Below are positions 36,901 through 51,900 of a stretch of 64,000 nucleotides of DNA, piece by piece (position 1 is the first letter of the stretch; the number at the start of each line of letters is the position of its first letter). The position numbers and the translations under genes were made by a program. Where the stretch lies: NCBI GenBank assembly GCA_963978895.1, contig OZ022239.1, positions 38,765,960 to 38,829,959 of the forward strand, read 5' to 3'. This DNA comes from Erpobdella octoculata (Eukaryota; Annelida; Clitellata; Hirudinida; Erpobdellidae). Under the pieces are notes generated by a model. The model ran no database searches, was not told the origin of the DNA, and saw nothing but the letters and a program-made list of their open reading frames with translations.

Positions 36901-39900
36901 TGCGGTGGTGGCTAAGCGGTAAAGCGTTCGCATGTTCCCTTGTAGGCTGGCGGTTCGAATCTCACTGGCGTCACCATCGTAGCTCACTTAAGCAAGGAGT
37001 TTACACGCATTGCTCAGGTTGAGTGTCTAGCGGGGTTAACAACTCCTTTCACTAACCTTTAATAAAAAAAGAAAAAATAAAAGAAAGAAGACGAGCTCAG
37101 GAGAAGCAGTCGCTAAGAGAAAGCACATTCAACCAAGAAGATTTGCCCAGGATGAAAACAGAAGCAGATGAACTGAGTCGCTAACTAAAAGATTTGTTAC
37201 CGACTTTAAAGGGGGAAGTATGTCACGTCCCTGTTTGAAATACAGCGTGCATGCAAATACTCATTGTATTGTAGCTATGTGTGCGCGTGTTTTGTGGGCC
37301 ATATAAATTTAAATGTTTATTTAGATTTCTTAGGCGCGTTATAACTTTATCGAGTGATGCACCGAACCAATTAAATTTGAATGTTTTGCACGATAGGCCT
37401 GCTGTTGTTCATATTAGCACTAAGATCACACTCAAGTGTATTTCCAAAATTATGATATAGATGTGCTTGGCCTAAAGCGGCAGTCTGCCATGGAGGGGCC
37501 TAGTGTGGAATAGGGACATTTTAAAAACTTTGAGTCATTTCAACACGATCATAGATACAACAAATTGATAAAAGATGAGCCTGCAATGTCATTTCAATGC
37601 GATCATAAATGCAACAAATTGATAGCAGATGAGCCTGCAATGTCAGGTGTGTCCAGACAAGCTGACCTAGATTTCAGCCCCTATTGTTTATGATGTAGTT
37701 AACATGAAAAAATGTATATATAAATAAAATTTATTTACTCTAGCTTACTCGCTCAAGTGAGAGCCAAGTTCGGCAAGAGCTCTTTCTTGTTCCTCACACA
37801 AACTTTGCAGCTGATTTGATCTAACTAAAAGCTTTCCATAGTCCTGAAAAAATGTGTTTTAAAAAATAACTAAAACTTAATTTTAAAAATGTTTAAAGAA
37901 ATACTATACTTTATTGAAAATCCCCCCAAATGAAGTCTCTGTATTCGTGTATTGTCTTCAAGAGTATGTTTATGTGCAAAATTTGAAGTCAAAACATCAA
38001 TGATGAACAGTTTCACAGATACTAACTTTTCTCGACATGGTCGCTGAGGCCACCCATAAGGGCAGAGAAGTAAAGTTGTTACGTGTGTGAAGTTAGCAAT
38101 ATTGCTGGCCATGCAAATGAAATAAAAAAAACATTTTTGTGCACCAGAGCTGTGCTATACATCGTTGGATGGGGTTTTAAAAATGGAACCTAATGATAAA
38201 ATTGGTTTTTCTTTGGTTCAACAAATAAAAACTTATAAGCCAAAAACGACGTTCTTCTTTGATAAATTATTAATTTTTGCAAACTGCTACACCCGGAATT
38301 GTCTGTGACTGGGCGCCGGCACCACCAACCGATCCCAGGACTTCCCAAGAATCTGTTAGAATCCAGCAACACTCAACTACAGAGCCCACCTCGGTGGCGC
38401 CTTGCCACAAAACTGGATCAAGTCTCCTTTTTTTGTTTTCGTCGTACCTCACCTGATATATGCAGTCTGTCCCTCCGTTATCTATCACATGTTCTGAGAC
38501 ACAGCTGACGGACTCCGGTTTAAATTGGGTTTCACCACAGAAACCCTCAACATTTTCTTCACTAGCAACACGCTGGTCCAGAACTGTGTCCATTACTGCC
38601 TCAGCCATCTCTGCGATCAGACTCTCATCAGCATTGCCATCCAGACAACACTCAGGCAAACTACTACCAGAAGATCTCCCTTTTCCATTCACTTGTTTGT
38701 TAGCAGCATCGCCTCACTGCTGCTTTGTTTCCTTCTCTCATTTTTGCTATCAAATCTTTCAAAGTTTTTAATTCTTGATTCATATCCAATTCGCATTCTT
38801 CTAGGTCAAAACCATTGTCCTCTAATGCATTTGGAGGCGGTCCATGAGCTCGAACTGTCCTTCCTTACTGTTCAGGCCCTGTTTTCTTAGCTCACACCCC
38901 AACTCAGCAAAGTTGAATAAAACATGGGACCAAAGTTCTAAAACCATTTCTTTCAGATCCTACTTTTGACACCAAGTTGTAAAATTGACTACCATATTTG
39001 GGTTCTTTTAGAATGGTTTTATAATTTATTGAAATTTATAATAAATGATGACTTTATGTGTACCATTTTTCTGCTATTTTTTACAAGTCCGTCTAGGGCC
39101 ATTAAAACAGGGGCATAGAATTATAATAATATTTTTATTTATTTGAAAATATTTTTTTTAGATGAAATAGATTTGTTGATAAAAGAAATTTTTCCACTAT
39201 GCTCGTTGAAAGCCAACAGGTTATTAACAGGAACAGTTAATGATTAGCCACCAAAATACTTAACTTTGAGTCTGATCCACAAAGACTTAGAATCAAGGAA
39301 GCACTACTTATCATCCAAAACAAACCTCCAATGATCATTAAAGAGAAAAAATTCAATCACACCCTTTGCCTTTACAGGGCTGCTGTAGACGTCAGTTTAC
39401 CAAAACTACCGGTTGGTCCAAGTTGTGATGGACGTATGCAGACTGCGGGTGATGGCAAGGCTTTTGTAGCCCCATTGCTCACAATGACAACGTTGTACAG
39501 TGGAACCCCCTATTAAGCAAATTTGGATATAACGTTTATTCATTCAAACATGGAGAAAACAAAAATTTGGGAAAAAGTATAAAAAAAACAAAGCAAGAAA
39601 TTAACATCATTTTGGGTATGAAATTAATTGCGACTTTTAAAATGATATGATCATGGCATGGTTCTTGAAATTTGAAATTAATATTAGTGTATTTTTTGTT
39701 TTAAGTACGAGAAATAGTGTGTAAAACGTTAATTATAATTTGGTTGAAAAATTTGCATTTGACTTTCAATCATTTCATATTATAAACGATTGGAACCTAA
39801 CAATTGATCCTGGTTCTTTAAGTGATTTTGGAGAATGAATTCTAAAATAATACGATATATATAATGTACGAGAAATAGTGTGTACAACTCTTAGCTTCTA

Positions 39901-42900
39901 AAAATTATCGTTCAAACAAATAAAAACTAGTAAATGTTTTAATGCTCAGTAATAACCTATAAATACATTAGCCATCAATTATTTTGAATATATCCTAACT
40001 AATGCATTCCAGTTAATATTCATCTGTTTATAAGTCGACTTTTGATCATTCTACATGTATACACATGTTTTCAGAAAAAAGTTAAATATTGTAAAACCCT
40101 GCATTAACGCAACCCCGCTTCAACGCGATCTGATTTTATAGAACCTGATCATCACGTTATAACGGGGTTCCACTGTATCTTCAAATAAAGTTGCACTCAA
40201 CTCTCCACACACAAACGTTGTTGACATGCTTAATGTGCCCAGCTGTGGAACCGAAGAAGACAGAAATATTAAAGATCGTATATCTATTAGATAAAATAGA
40301 TTTGATGTAATATTGTTGATGATAAATTTCATCCGTCATCATGTTGATGATAAATTTCATCCATCATCATGGTTATTTTGCCTGATAACCAAACAGCTGA
40401 TAATGGAGTTTCGACTAAATGATTGATCATACACGTGCATGTCAGTCAATGTTGTTAGATCTGCAAAAAGAGCAGCCTGAAGACCAACAAATCTACCAAG
40501 CAAGTGACCAAACTCTTGATCAGTCTGATGACTCCCGATCCACCCAGCGTTATGCCATATGTTCACCATTGTGATCCTCTTGTTGTTTACACTGCTGATA
40601 GTTCTGATGAAAACACCACTAACCTACCTGTATGTGGTTCTGATTTGTTAGACTCGTATGTATCCCTTCCAGGGTTGTTAACAATAGCCAGAAATTGTAT
40701 TGGCAATACCAATCCCAATAGGCACTTGAAAAAGTATTGACCATACCAATATCAATACTCAACTAAAAAAGGTATTGCTGCCACAATATATTATATCAAA
40801 TACCAAACACTAATACTTAAAAAAAACTTTTTTTCTCAAGTATTTCATTATTAGCACAACAATTTTAAATCATACAAATAAAATTAAAGAAAAGTGCAAA
40901 ATAAAAAGCAATGTAGCAAAATAACTTCAGGAAATTGTTATCACCGATCACTAAAAGTTGTTGATTGAGATATTACAACACTTTACAAAACAAACTGATC
41001 GAGAGCACACCACTCATCTCTATATATAACGGGATCCCTTCCGGGGTATAGATCCCGGTAGCCATTTTGACACCCCTTATGCTATTTACGGAAAATCTTT
41101 AAAAGTGCAAAATTGCCGACTTGACCAGCTAATAATTGCTCAAATCGACAATATAAGGGAGCAAAATAATGTACTCAATTATTGTAATTTTGTAAAAAGT
41201 TTTGTTAGACACCCGAGCTATAATAAAAAACCCTCTAACAAACGGCTAACGACCTAACAGTTATTATCAGCCTAAATAATTTAATGTGAGCTTCAACCTA
41301 TTATTAAATTTTATTAATTGAAAGTTTTAAAGATTTGTTTTGCTTAAATTTTAAGTTTGCAATGATGAAATATGGTGCTAAAATAGCAGTGAGAGGCTAG
41401 AAAAATTATAATTCATTTAATAAACTAAGCGTGATCCAGTTATATATAGAGATCAGCGTGCACAACCAAACGAGAAAAAAGAAATAAATTAACAAAACAG
41501 TTGTCAAAATGTACAAAAATAAGTTTTCTAAGTTTGAATTTTTTGACAAATTTCAATTTTTAATATTAAAAAATAATTAACAAAAAATATATTTTTTAAG
41601 AAACAACGTTTTTCTTGCACCCTAAAAAGTATAAAATAATATTCCTATAATTTATATACAATGAAAAACGTTGCGGGCGCATTATTTTTTATAGCCATTT
41701 GTTTTATTAAAGTTGTTGATGTTGTAGCTGTAGCCTATAATGTGCCCGCAACGTTTTCCGTTGTATATAAATTATAGGAATATTACTTCACACTTTTTAG
41801 GGCGCAAGAAAAACGTTGTTTTTTAAAAAATGTATTTTTATTATGTAAAAATTATTTTCTACTTTTTCGCTTTTGATGGATGAAATTTAAGAATTTGAGC
41901 TTTTAGAATAAATGTATTCAAATGACTGGTTAATCACAGGGAGTGCCACGTGAAGGCTGACTCGTATTCCCCAACTTAATATACAAACAACATACAAACA
42001 TAACTAGCAATCTACGCAACTAAGTACACTCTCTCTCTCTCTGCTGGATTGACGTCGGACTTTTATAAGAATTTTATAAGAATTTGAGTTAATATGATCA
42101 TATATTAACTGACTAAATAATCACACATTTTTCTCGCATCTATATCCAAAGTGATCTATAAACTGGGCGCAAAATATCAAAAAATAAAACAAAACATAAC
42201 AACGACTTGTGAAAGCCAAAAGATAGGTATTGAAATGATGTCAAACAGCATGTGATGTTTCATTTCAGCACAACTTTGAGGAACAACATGTTGAAGAGGC
42301 CCACACATTTAATTTTTCATCATAATATTAAACTTTTCCTGTCAAAATAGCTAAGGACCGGGAGGATAATGGAACCTACTTTTTCCAAAATTTTCTAAAA
42401 ATTCACTTTTTCTATCAAAAAAGCTGATGACAGGGAGGCTAGTTTGAGGTGGGCTGTAACCAAGAATTTTAAAGTGGAGGAGCCCTGGAATTTTTTTATC
42501 CACATTAATTTGCATGTTCCTGCAATGCCCTCCCCCAGCTCTCTCGAAACGACGTCTCTAATGTCAAGTAGGCTTAGTGGATATAAAAGCAGGTCTTCAA
42601 AGGTGTATGTAGGGCCCTCAACTCCAAAAATCTTCTGTTTAAAATATTCAGTTATAGCTGGATCTTAATACACATTTTGTGTACTTTTTGGCGTGTCCCA
42701 AGCATGGTCAAAGAATGGTTAAACTTCTAACCCGTTCTCTAGCGATTTTTTCAGACCTTACTGGCTATAATGATACACTGGATCTTCTTGAACAGTTTAG
42801 TTCTCATGTAAAAAATGCAGCTTTAGCACTCAAATTAATGAAAAAACCACTTCACACATAGATGTCTAGGCTAACTCACACACAGTGTTGCAAATAAAAA

Positions 42901-45900
42901 AAAAATTTTGCGTCCATTGTGGAGACCATTAAATTTGGCACAATTTAAAATATTGCATTCAGAGGAAACAATTATTGATTGTTTTTATCCTCTAATTAAA
43001 GAATATATAGAAATTTATAAACTCTCTTTCCTGGTCTTCAAACATTTTTTTAAAAGTTCGCCCCCTTCAGGAGAGTCATATCAGAAAAATCATGGGGAGC
43101 GAATCTTTTTTAAACCTACACATTTCAAAATTCATTCCTCCTAATGCTAAACCTTTCTTCCCAAAATAACTGATGAACGGGGAGGAGGATAGTCGTAGGT
43201 ACTTTTCAAAAACTTATATACCTTTTCTTCTCAAAATAGCAGATGGCTGAGGAGAGTAATCGTAAGTACTTTAACGATTTTTTTAAACTTCGTAGATATT
43301 TTTCCAAAAATATTTTTCGGAAAATCCTCAAGGGGTCCCAGCCTCACCAAATGACGCCCCTGCCCTCTCAAAAATAGAACATTTACGACTTTGAGAGATG
43401 TACTGACATTTTGTATTTTGCCTCAAACTTGGCCCCACCCTCAAAAGTTGGTTAGATCCGCCAGTGTTTACTTTTGAGTGCATGGCCTTCTTAAACTTCT
43501 GTTGTGATATCTTGATGAAACTAGCAGTATAAGTTTATAAATGAATACCACTCTAAAACCATAAAAATGGTCACATTCATAGCATAATGATAATGGTGGC
43601 GCTGGTGGCAGAGCGGTAGAGCGCTCGCCTGTTGATCGTTAGGTCGGCAGTTCAAGCCTCACCTGCGTCACCAGCGTAACTCCCTTAGGCAAGGAGTTCA
43701 CTCGCATTGCTTTCTCATGTCTATGAAAATAGCGTGTTCTTCGAAGTTTCCGATCCAAAGGAACCTTCGTAAGCGCCTCTGACTTATCTGGCGCTATATA
43801 AATTCATCATTATTATTATTATTATAATAATAATAAATAATTTTAAAAAAATATCAAAAAGCTACTAAATGTTAAATAAAAGCTTTCTTGAGATCAACAA
43901 AAGATATAAAGATATAAACTTGAGAAATGTTATCATGTAATTTTATCTAGTCGAGAAACATCGTGTTTGTCAAATGAACAATACTCCAAAACGGGTTAAC
44001 AAGAGGTAGATTGAAATACTGCTGTATTGTACAATATAAATAGTAAAGTTTAGTGGTTGGTAGCACAACATGATGACTAGTAGCAGAACTATTGTACTTT
44101 AGTCCATTTTTGTGTTTTAGAATCTTGTTAAAATTTGAGTATGCTGTAAATACTACTACTGCTTATAAACACAACCAATGCTTAACCTAAATTTATTGTC
44201 AAACTAAACCTTTCAATAAATACCAAACAATGCGAAGGTCACTGAAAATCAACACACAAAAAAAAGCAAACCGTTTTCAAATCTTTAAAGCTTATCAATT
44301 CCAAACTGAGTTTAAAAAATCTTGATTTCTCTTGGTCGATTACTGATTGCAGTGATGTTCTCCACTCTTTCTCCATTTTTAAGTCAGTTGTAATAACCTC
44401 ACTTTATGGAAAAAGTTATAGAAAAACCATTAAGAATGAAAAAAGTTACATAAAATGATTAAGAATCAAACAAGTTATACAAAAACCATTAGAATAAAAA
44501 AAATTACACATTTTTCAAAAGAAATCAAAGTTCTTTGGAATTCTCGAAAACAGAGAAATCATTTCAACTTTTCTTATAATATCTATTTTCCTATAAAATA
44601 ACGTACCTGAAAACTGTGATGAATTTTTAAAACAGACCATGTTTTAAGTGTATTGTTAATAGCTGTTAGTTCAGAGTTATAAAAGTTAGACTGCTTTAAT
44701 TAGATAATTAAAATTTTTATTATTGTCCAATAAAATCAAATCATTTCATAGGGCCCTTATTTGATTCCCAATATTTTAACATTTAGCGTTAGAAGCAGAT
44801 CATTGTAAAATGGTTTGGAAATCGTTAGAACAACAGTACATTCCTGAATTGAAAAGGGAATTTAGAATGATAAGGGCATTACAGCAGCGGTTCTCAACCT
44901 GTGGGTCACGACCCCAACGAAGGTCACCTGACGATTTTATGGGGGTCGCTTAAGACCTTCAGAAATTTGACTGTTTAAAAAAACAGGCTTTTTAAATTTG
45001 AAACTTATCTGTGTTGCTGAAATAACAATGTACAACAGTACTAGTCTATGTTTTTTCCCCACAACACACTATTGTGAAACAGGCTTTTCAAACGTATTAG
45101 TTACTAGCGGGGTAGCCGGCGTTGCCCGGGGTTTTTAGAGGTTTTTCTCTTTCGCTACCGTTTCCTTCCCTGCTTGCTCTCCCTCTCCTAGTCGCTTTCC
45201 CGTTCCAACTTGCTTTCCTGTTCCCAGTTGCTTTCCCGCTTGCTCTCCCGTTCCGGTCGCTTTACCTTTCCCGCTTGCTTTCCCGCTCCCGCTCACTCTC
45301 CCGCTCTGTTCATTTTGTGACCGATTTCTATTTTTTCTCACAGAAACCTTCCCTGAATTATTGCATACTACTACCATTTAGAAATATGCTGCCGGTTCCC
45401 AGACTAAAAATAGTAAATATCCAGGCTGTTAGGAAAACCGAATTTAAAGTGGGGATAATAATAGTTAAATAGTTATAAACTTCTGTCAATAGGTAGATTA
45501 ATTAATCAATGTTGATGAATCAATTGCAAATATTCACAGTTGTGACAATTGTTAATTGAATATGAATGACTTTCTTTATTTATTGAAAAATATTTTTTTT
45601 AAATCTCAGACTTTTATACGAGAAATTTAAGTCTCGCTATTTTATTTCGATACGAGACTTCCCCGCAGGCTGTATCCTTTTAATAACGATATGGGATCTC
45701 CCGTATCGTTTTGAAATCCCGATTGATATTGAGATAACAGTTACGGGACGCAGATGCTTAACTGCAACATTCAAATTTGCTGGTGAATTATAAAAAAAAA
45801 TTGTTAGGAAAATTATAATTTATTTTTGTAATGATAAGTTAAACTATAATTATTACATATAATTTATAATTAAAAATATACCATGTCTTAAATAATAGGC

Positions 45901-48900
45901 TAAAATTCTAAAATCCAAATTATCTTTTAAAAAACAAAAATGTATTTTAGGAGTATAACTGTTAAGTCTAAGTGCACTAGTAATTGTTGTAGCAATGCCG
46001 TGGGCCAGAGTGAGAGATGAACAACCCACTTAATTTAAACCAGTACAGTATTACTACAATTCCCATTACCGTGTCACTCTCTAATCACAATTACCTCTCT
46101 GCCTCTTTTTTCATTAATTGTGTCTCAATATTTTTCATACGATCAATTATCTCTTTTTTGCTGTTTCGACATGATCTCAACCTGAAAAATAAAAAAAAAT
46201 TTGATTGCTTCTCACAAAAATAAACCAAAGATACATAATATATGGATTGGTATTTTTAAATTGCGTATTTATACTTTTCACAACATTTTTACAAAAACTA
46301 TGGTGACAACACAAAAGAGTTGTTTAAATAAAATTTGATTAACTATAAATAGATGAAATAAATTTGTACTTTAACTCAATTGCAATATATAATATAACAA
46401 GCTTGGTTACCCAGTGTTGTCTATGTTTTTTCAGAGGGTTTTTCCTCTTGTTGTTTCTCACTCTCATTTTTCTACATCTCTCATGCCTTTTCAAATCCTT
46501 ATATTAACATCACTGTGTTTGCTTGCTTGAGGCATGCATTAATCATCTTGTGACCCTTAAAAAACATTACTTCCAGTCATCCAATCAAGCGAAAATTTGA
46601 TGTATTGAATTGTTATCAATGAAAATGCATTCATGGGCGGCGCCAGGAATTTTGTTCTGGGGGGTCCAAAATGTCCAAGGACATTTCCAGACCAAAAACT
46701 GGTACTACTGGTACCGGTATAGTGTCAAAAGCCTGAAAATGGCTAGAAATAGTGTTTGAAAGTACGTTAGTGTTAGATGTAGTACTTGGTACTCGTACTC
46801 GAGTACACCTCGAGTACGTTTTTCAAGTACTCGTACTCGATACCATGGTAATCGTAGACGTACTCGCACCATAAGTACTCGCAACATCTCTGAGTGCTAC
46901 TGTATGCGGTCGGTTAGTGCTAAGAACCGTTGTCCTTATTTGAAGTGTAGCAAACAATAGGCATACAGGTAAATTGCACTGCCCATCCTGCTCCTGCATG
47001 TCTTTCCCTCTTTTGTCTTTTATGATTGTTCAATACTGGTTCCGGCACCCTTCATATCGGTGAAACCGGTATTTGCCAGTATTGCCAAATACCGATCTGC
47101 AATAGTTCATAGTCAATTTTGTTAAAAACATGAAAATTCTAGAGAAATGTGAGAAAAATTAGTAGATGCATCTGTATGTAGCAATTAAGTACTTAAGTTT
47201 TTATACTAGCAGATCAAAATTTGGTCCTGTTTTTTCTCCTAGTTTATCTAGGTTTGTTACTGGCAAGGTAAAGTTTAAATATAAATACTAGTTTTAACAA
47301 AAATTAAAATTTATTCCATTAATACAAAATAAGAGTTCGGAAAACATAAACGAAGCTAATAAAATTAATATTCAATAATCATTACTGAAACAGAAAAAAA
47401 ACAGTGAATTATCATCAAAAAACATTGAATCATCATCAAACTATACAGAATATTTAGGTCGATGCCAAAACGGACCGGATCTGTTGGACACTTGTTTTTC
47501 CGATGTGTTGAAAACTAGATGACCTCTGATTTGTTGGAATTAAGTTGGAGGCGACTGGAGCACATCCATTGACTGATGTCATCCACGCACGCAGAGACCA
47601 ATCGAGTCTTCTAATCTGTCAGACTCCATGGAAGCTTTGGCTGCCAATTTTATCAAATCAGCTTTAGTGTGAGCTCGTTCACTTGAGGTTGATGTTACCA
47701 GTGAAATTAATAAAAATATCAAATCGTAAAAAGATTTGTAAACTAAACCATATTTTAGTTTCCCTGTTTTAGTTACTAGGTTCTGAAGGAGGGGTAGCAG
47801 TTTCAGCCACCTCCTTGTAGCTTGCCTTATGTGGCATTATCAATTGGCCTTCTGCATCCAGTTGAGTTAAGGAAACCATTTTTAAAGGGCTTGGAAAATT
47901 GAAAGACTTTAAAGTGAAACTTCATATTGACGAATCCATTCAACCATTTGCTCAACCTCACCGTCGAGTTCCATTTCACGTGAGAAAACAACTAGAGAAA
48001 CAATCATTAGCGGAAGAAGAAAGTGATGTCATTGAAAGAGTCAATGATTAAATTCCATGGGTCTCACCTCTGGTCTTCATACCTAAACCAAAACCTCCAG
48101 GAGAAGTTCGGGTATGCGTTGATATGAGAAGAGCAAATACAGCCATCAAACGAGAAAGACACATCACACTGACTATCAATGAAATAATACATGATCTCAA
48201 TGGTGCTTGTGTATTTTCAAAATTAGACCTCAATCAAGGATACAATCAACATGAGCTTGACGAAAAGTCACTCTACATCATCACATTTTCCTCTCATCTT
48301 GGGTTGTGGAGATACAAACATTTGAGTTTTAGTATAAACAGTGCAGCTGAGGTAGTTCAAAATGCTATTCGAAACTCGCTGAGCGATCTCAGAGGCGTCA
48401 TCAACATTAGCGACGATTTTCTGGTTTACGGAAAAACCCAAGATGAACAATGAAAATCTATGGAACTGTTTTCAAAGGATCAGAGATAAAGGATTTACGC
48501 TGAATAAAATAAAGTGTGTCTACAACAAGTCATCACTCGATTTCTTTGGACATATCTTCACGAAGAATGGCATGGAGGTCGATAAAAAAAAAGATAAAAA
48601 AAAAGTTAAAGCTGTGATCAAGCTATCCAATCCATCAAACCAAACACAAGTTCGCAGTTTACTCAGTATGACAATTTTTCTTTCTTGATTCATTCCAAAT
48701 TATGCAACAATCACAGAACCGCTCGGACAACATACTAATAAACAATCTCATTGGCAGTGGTCTACACAACAAGATAAAGCATTTGATCAGTTACGGAAAT
48801 CATTGTCGAATGCTCCAACGCTGGCCTATTTTGATGACACAAAAGAAACATCGTTATTTGTCGATGCAAGTCCAGTTGGATATAGCAGCAATTCTCAATC

Positions 48901-51900
48901 AAAATCCTGAAAAGAACAAAGTCTGTCAAACCGTAAGTTATGCCAGTCGAGCCTTGACTGCAGTGGAACAACGGTACTCGCAAACAGAACGTGAAGCACT
49001 TGCGGTGGTCTGGGCATGTGAACATTTCCATTTTACATTTCCATTTTACATTTCAATTTTACATCTACGGAAAACCTGTAACTATCTACACTGATCACAA
49101 GCCACTAGTCAGCTTGTATGGGAATCCAAATTCCAACCCCCCTGCATGGATCGAACGTTGGTCGCTACGATTGCAACCGTATGACGCAAACCTCATCTAC
49201 AGAGCCTGTGCAGACAATCCTGCTGATTATAAGTCACGATATCCTATCATTTAGTCAAAACCAACATCTCTTAAAGAGAAAATAGCAGAAGAGTATATAA
49301 ATTAGTTAACAAATATGATGATTCCGAAAGCAATGACGATCGAAGAAATCAAACTAGCAACTCAAGCTGATGCTACATTACAAGCAGTTATCAGAGCGAA
49401 AAATACTATCAGATGGCATAAAGTTGTTGACAATTCGGTCATTAAACAAGCTTTTGATGCATACAATAAGATAAAGGATGAACTATCGATAAATCATGAC
49501 GAAGGAATCATTCTCCCCCAGAGACGCTTAATAATTCTCGATTTCTAGTCGTTGACTTAGTATTATTGAAATTTTGAAATAGGACTATGGTCCTTCTTTT
49601 AACAGTCAAAATTCATCATAGAAAAATTACCCCGCTATGGCCCAGAGCCAATGGAGAAGCTGAACGTTTCGTGATAACGATAAAGAAAGTTATCAAAACT
49701 GCAACCGTTGATCAATTGAACTGGAAACAAGAAATTTATCGTTTTTTTCGCAACTACAGAGCTACACCTCACTGTATACTGGTGTCGCCCCAGCATCAAT
49801 CTTCTATAATCGTCCATTGAACATCAAACTTCCTGTTACAAAGTCTTTTACCAAATTCTGCCAGGCTCATAGGAAAATTATTTTATATATTTTAGGGTGC
49901 AAGAAAACGTTTTTTTAAACTTATTTTTTATGATATAAAATTATTTTCTACTTTTTAGTTTTTGATGGGGGACATTTTTTAATCATCTGAGCTTTTATAT
50001 CAAATGTATTGTGGCAATTTATAAATTTTAAATAGCTGATGGGTAGTCCAAGGTACATTTTCCAACAATTTTATAAAACTTCATCTTTATTTATTTTACA
50101 TAAAACAAAAACTTGTTTTAAAAAATCCTTGGGGGGACAACCCTGTCCCCACAAATGACGCCCCTGGTATAATATTGTATTGTCATCAAAAGCAAATCTT
50201 TTCCGAAAATATGAGTTCTGAAGCTAGTCGTGAAGTGGTCGAAAATTCGATTGCAAGATTTATCAGGACAGAGACGAAAGCGAGTTAAGTAAAACTTGTA
50301 AAATATAGAAGATTTGTTGAAAACAAAGTTTTTTACTGTTCTCTTGTTCTCTTTTTTTCTCTCTTACTCTCTATCATTTTTTTAAATATTTTCGTTGTTT
50401 CTTTCTCACTTTTTTTCTTTCATTTTTAAAACCCTTATCACACAATTGTTTTTCTAAACACACTACAAACAAAAATATTTTTCAAGAGGGATCAACAATT
50501 TTTTCTCTCCTTGGTTAAAATTCTTCTGACCTTGCTGCCAAAACTGAATTATTTTATTTGAATTAAATTCAATAAAATAAATAAAATAATAACTTTAGTA
50601 AACAAATTAAATTTGAAATTTTATAATTTATTTAATTTTGTCTCAATTGATCTGAAAAATTAATAGAATGCATTGTCATTACAAAAATTCAATACATCAA
50701 ATTTCAGCTCAATTAGATAACAGAGAGCATCTTTCTTGAAGCATCAAAAGATACCAACACATTCCTCAAGCAACCAATAAAAAAAATGAAGTTAATACAA
50801 AGGATTTGAAAAGCTAATCAATAACTGAGATAAACGAAATTGAATCAACGTGTTGCTAATTTCGCACAACAAAAAAATAACCACAAAAACCCGGGCAATG
50901 CCGGGTAACCCAGCTAGTATTTAATAAAAGTAATCATAAACAAGGTCAATAGTTATTACATAATGTATATAACAAAGCTACCTGCTTTAATGAGAAGTTT
51001 GTTAATATACATAAACTACAAATATATAAATAACTTTATAAAAATAATAAATAAATTCATACTCAATTTCCATGTCTCTAATTGTTGAGGCCATCTGGGA
51101 ATTTTTAAGCTCCAGTTTGCTTAATATGTCAGTTTTGTGATCCATAGCACTTTGAAATTCCTAAAATTTAAATTTAGTTTTTTTCAAAAGCCTAAGACAT
51201 TTCCCCAAGATAATTCCCCAGATATTCTCCCTACATGATAACCACCGGGAGCCGCACTTGGTAATCAAACCATATGTTGTTCGGTGCTTGTTTAAATTTT
51301 GTTTGAAGGAAAAAAATCGAAGAAAGTCTGATATTCTAGTCAATAACTTACTTTTTATTGTTATTACTAGCAGGGTACCCAGCATTACCTGGCGTTACTC
51401 AGGGTTTTCAGAGGTTTTTCTATCATTTTTCTCTCTCGCCCCCATTTCCTTCCCGTTTGTTCTCCCGCTCCAGGTCGCTTTCACGTTCCCGCTTGCTCAC
51501 CCATTCCCGGTCACTTTCCCTTTCCCACTCACTCTATCACTCCTGGTCGCTTTTCCGTTCCTGCTTGCTTTCCAGCTCCCGTTTCTGCTTACTCTCTCAC
51601 TCATTTTGTAACCGATCTTAATTTTTTTCACAAAAACCTTCCTATATTGACTCTCAAGGTTGTGTGAAAATTTCATTATGATCGGATGAATGGTGTAGCA
51701 ATGCATAAAAGACATACATAAAAACAGACAATCATTTTTATATATATAGATAAAACCGCGAGTTATACTGTCGGTTTTTTTATTTGAAATACTTAAAAAC
51801 AACATCACTTTAATCTCCAGTGCAAAAGCTTGTAATAAAAGTTATACTCAATAAAACAAAAGCATAAATTAACATCCTTGCAATTAGTCTGAGCAAATCT

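Noticed and set aside
38270..38692. 140-codon minus frame as a host gene exon
   Set aside because: It follows an LTR and primer-binding site in gag position and has no splice sites fitting RUFY.
40662..41044. ATCCCTTC on both sides of 40670-41036 as a target duplication
   Set aside because: The right end does not invert the CAGGGTTG terminus, and the right ATCCCTTC lies inside another MITE.
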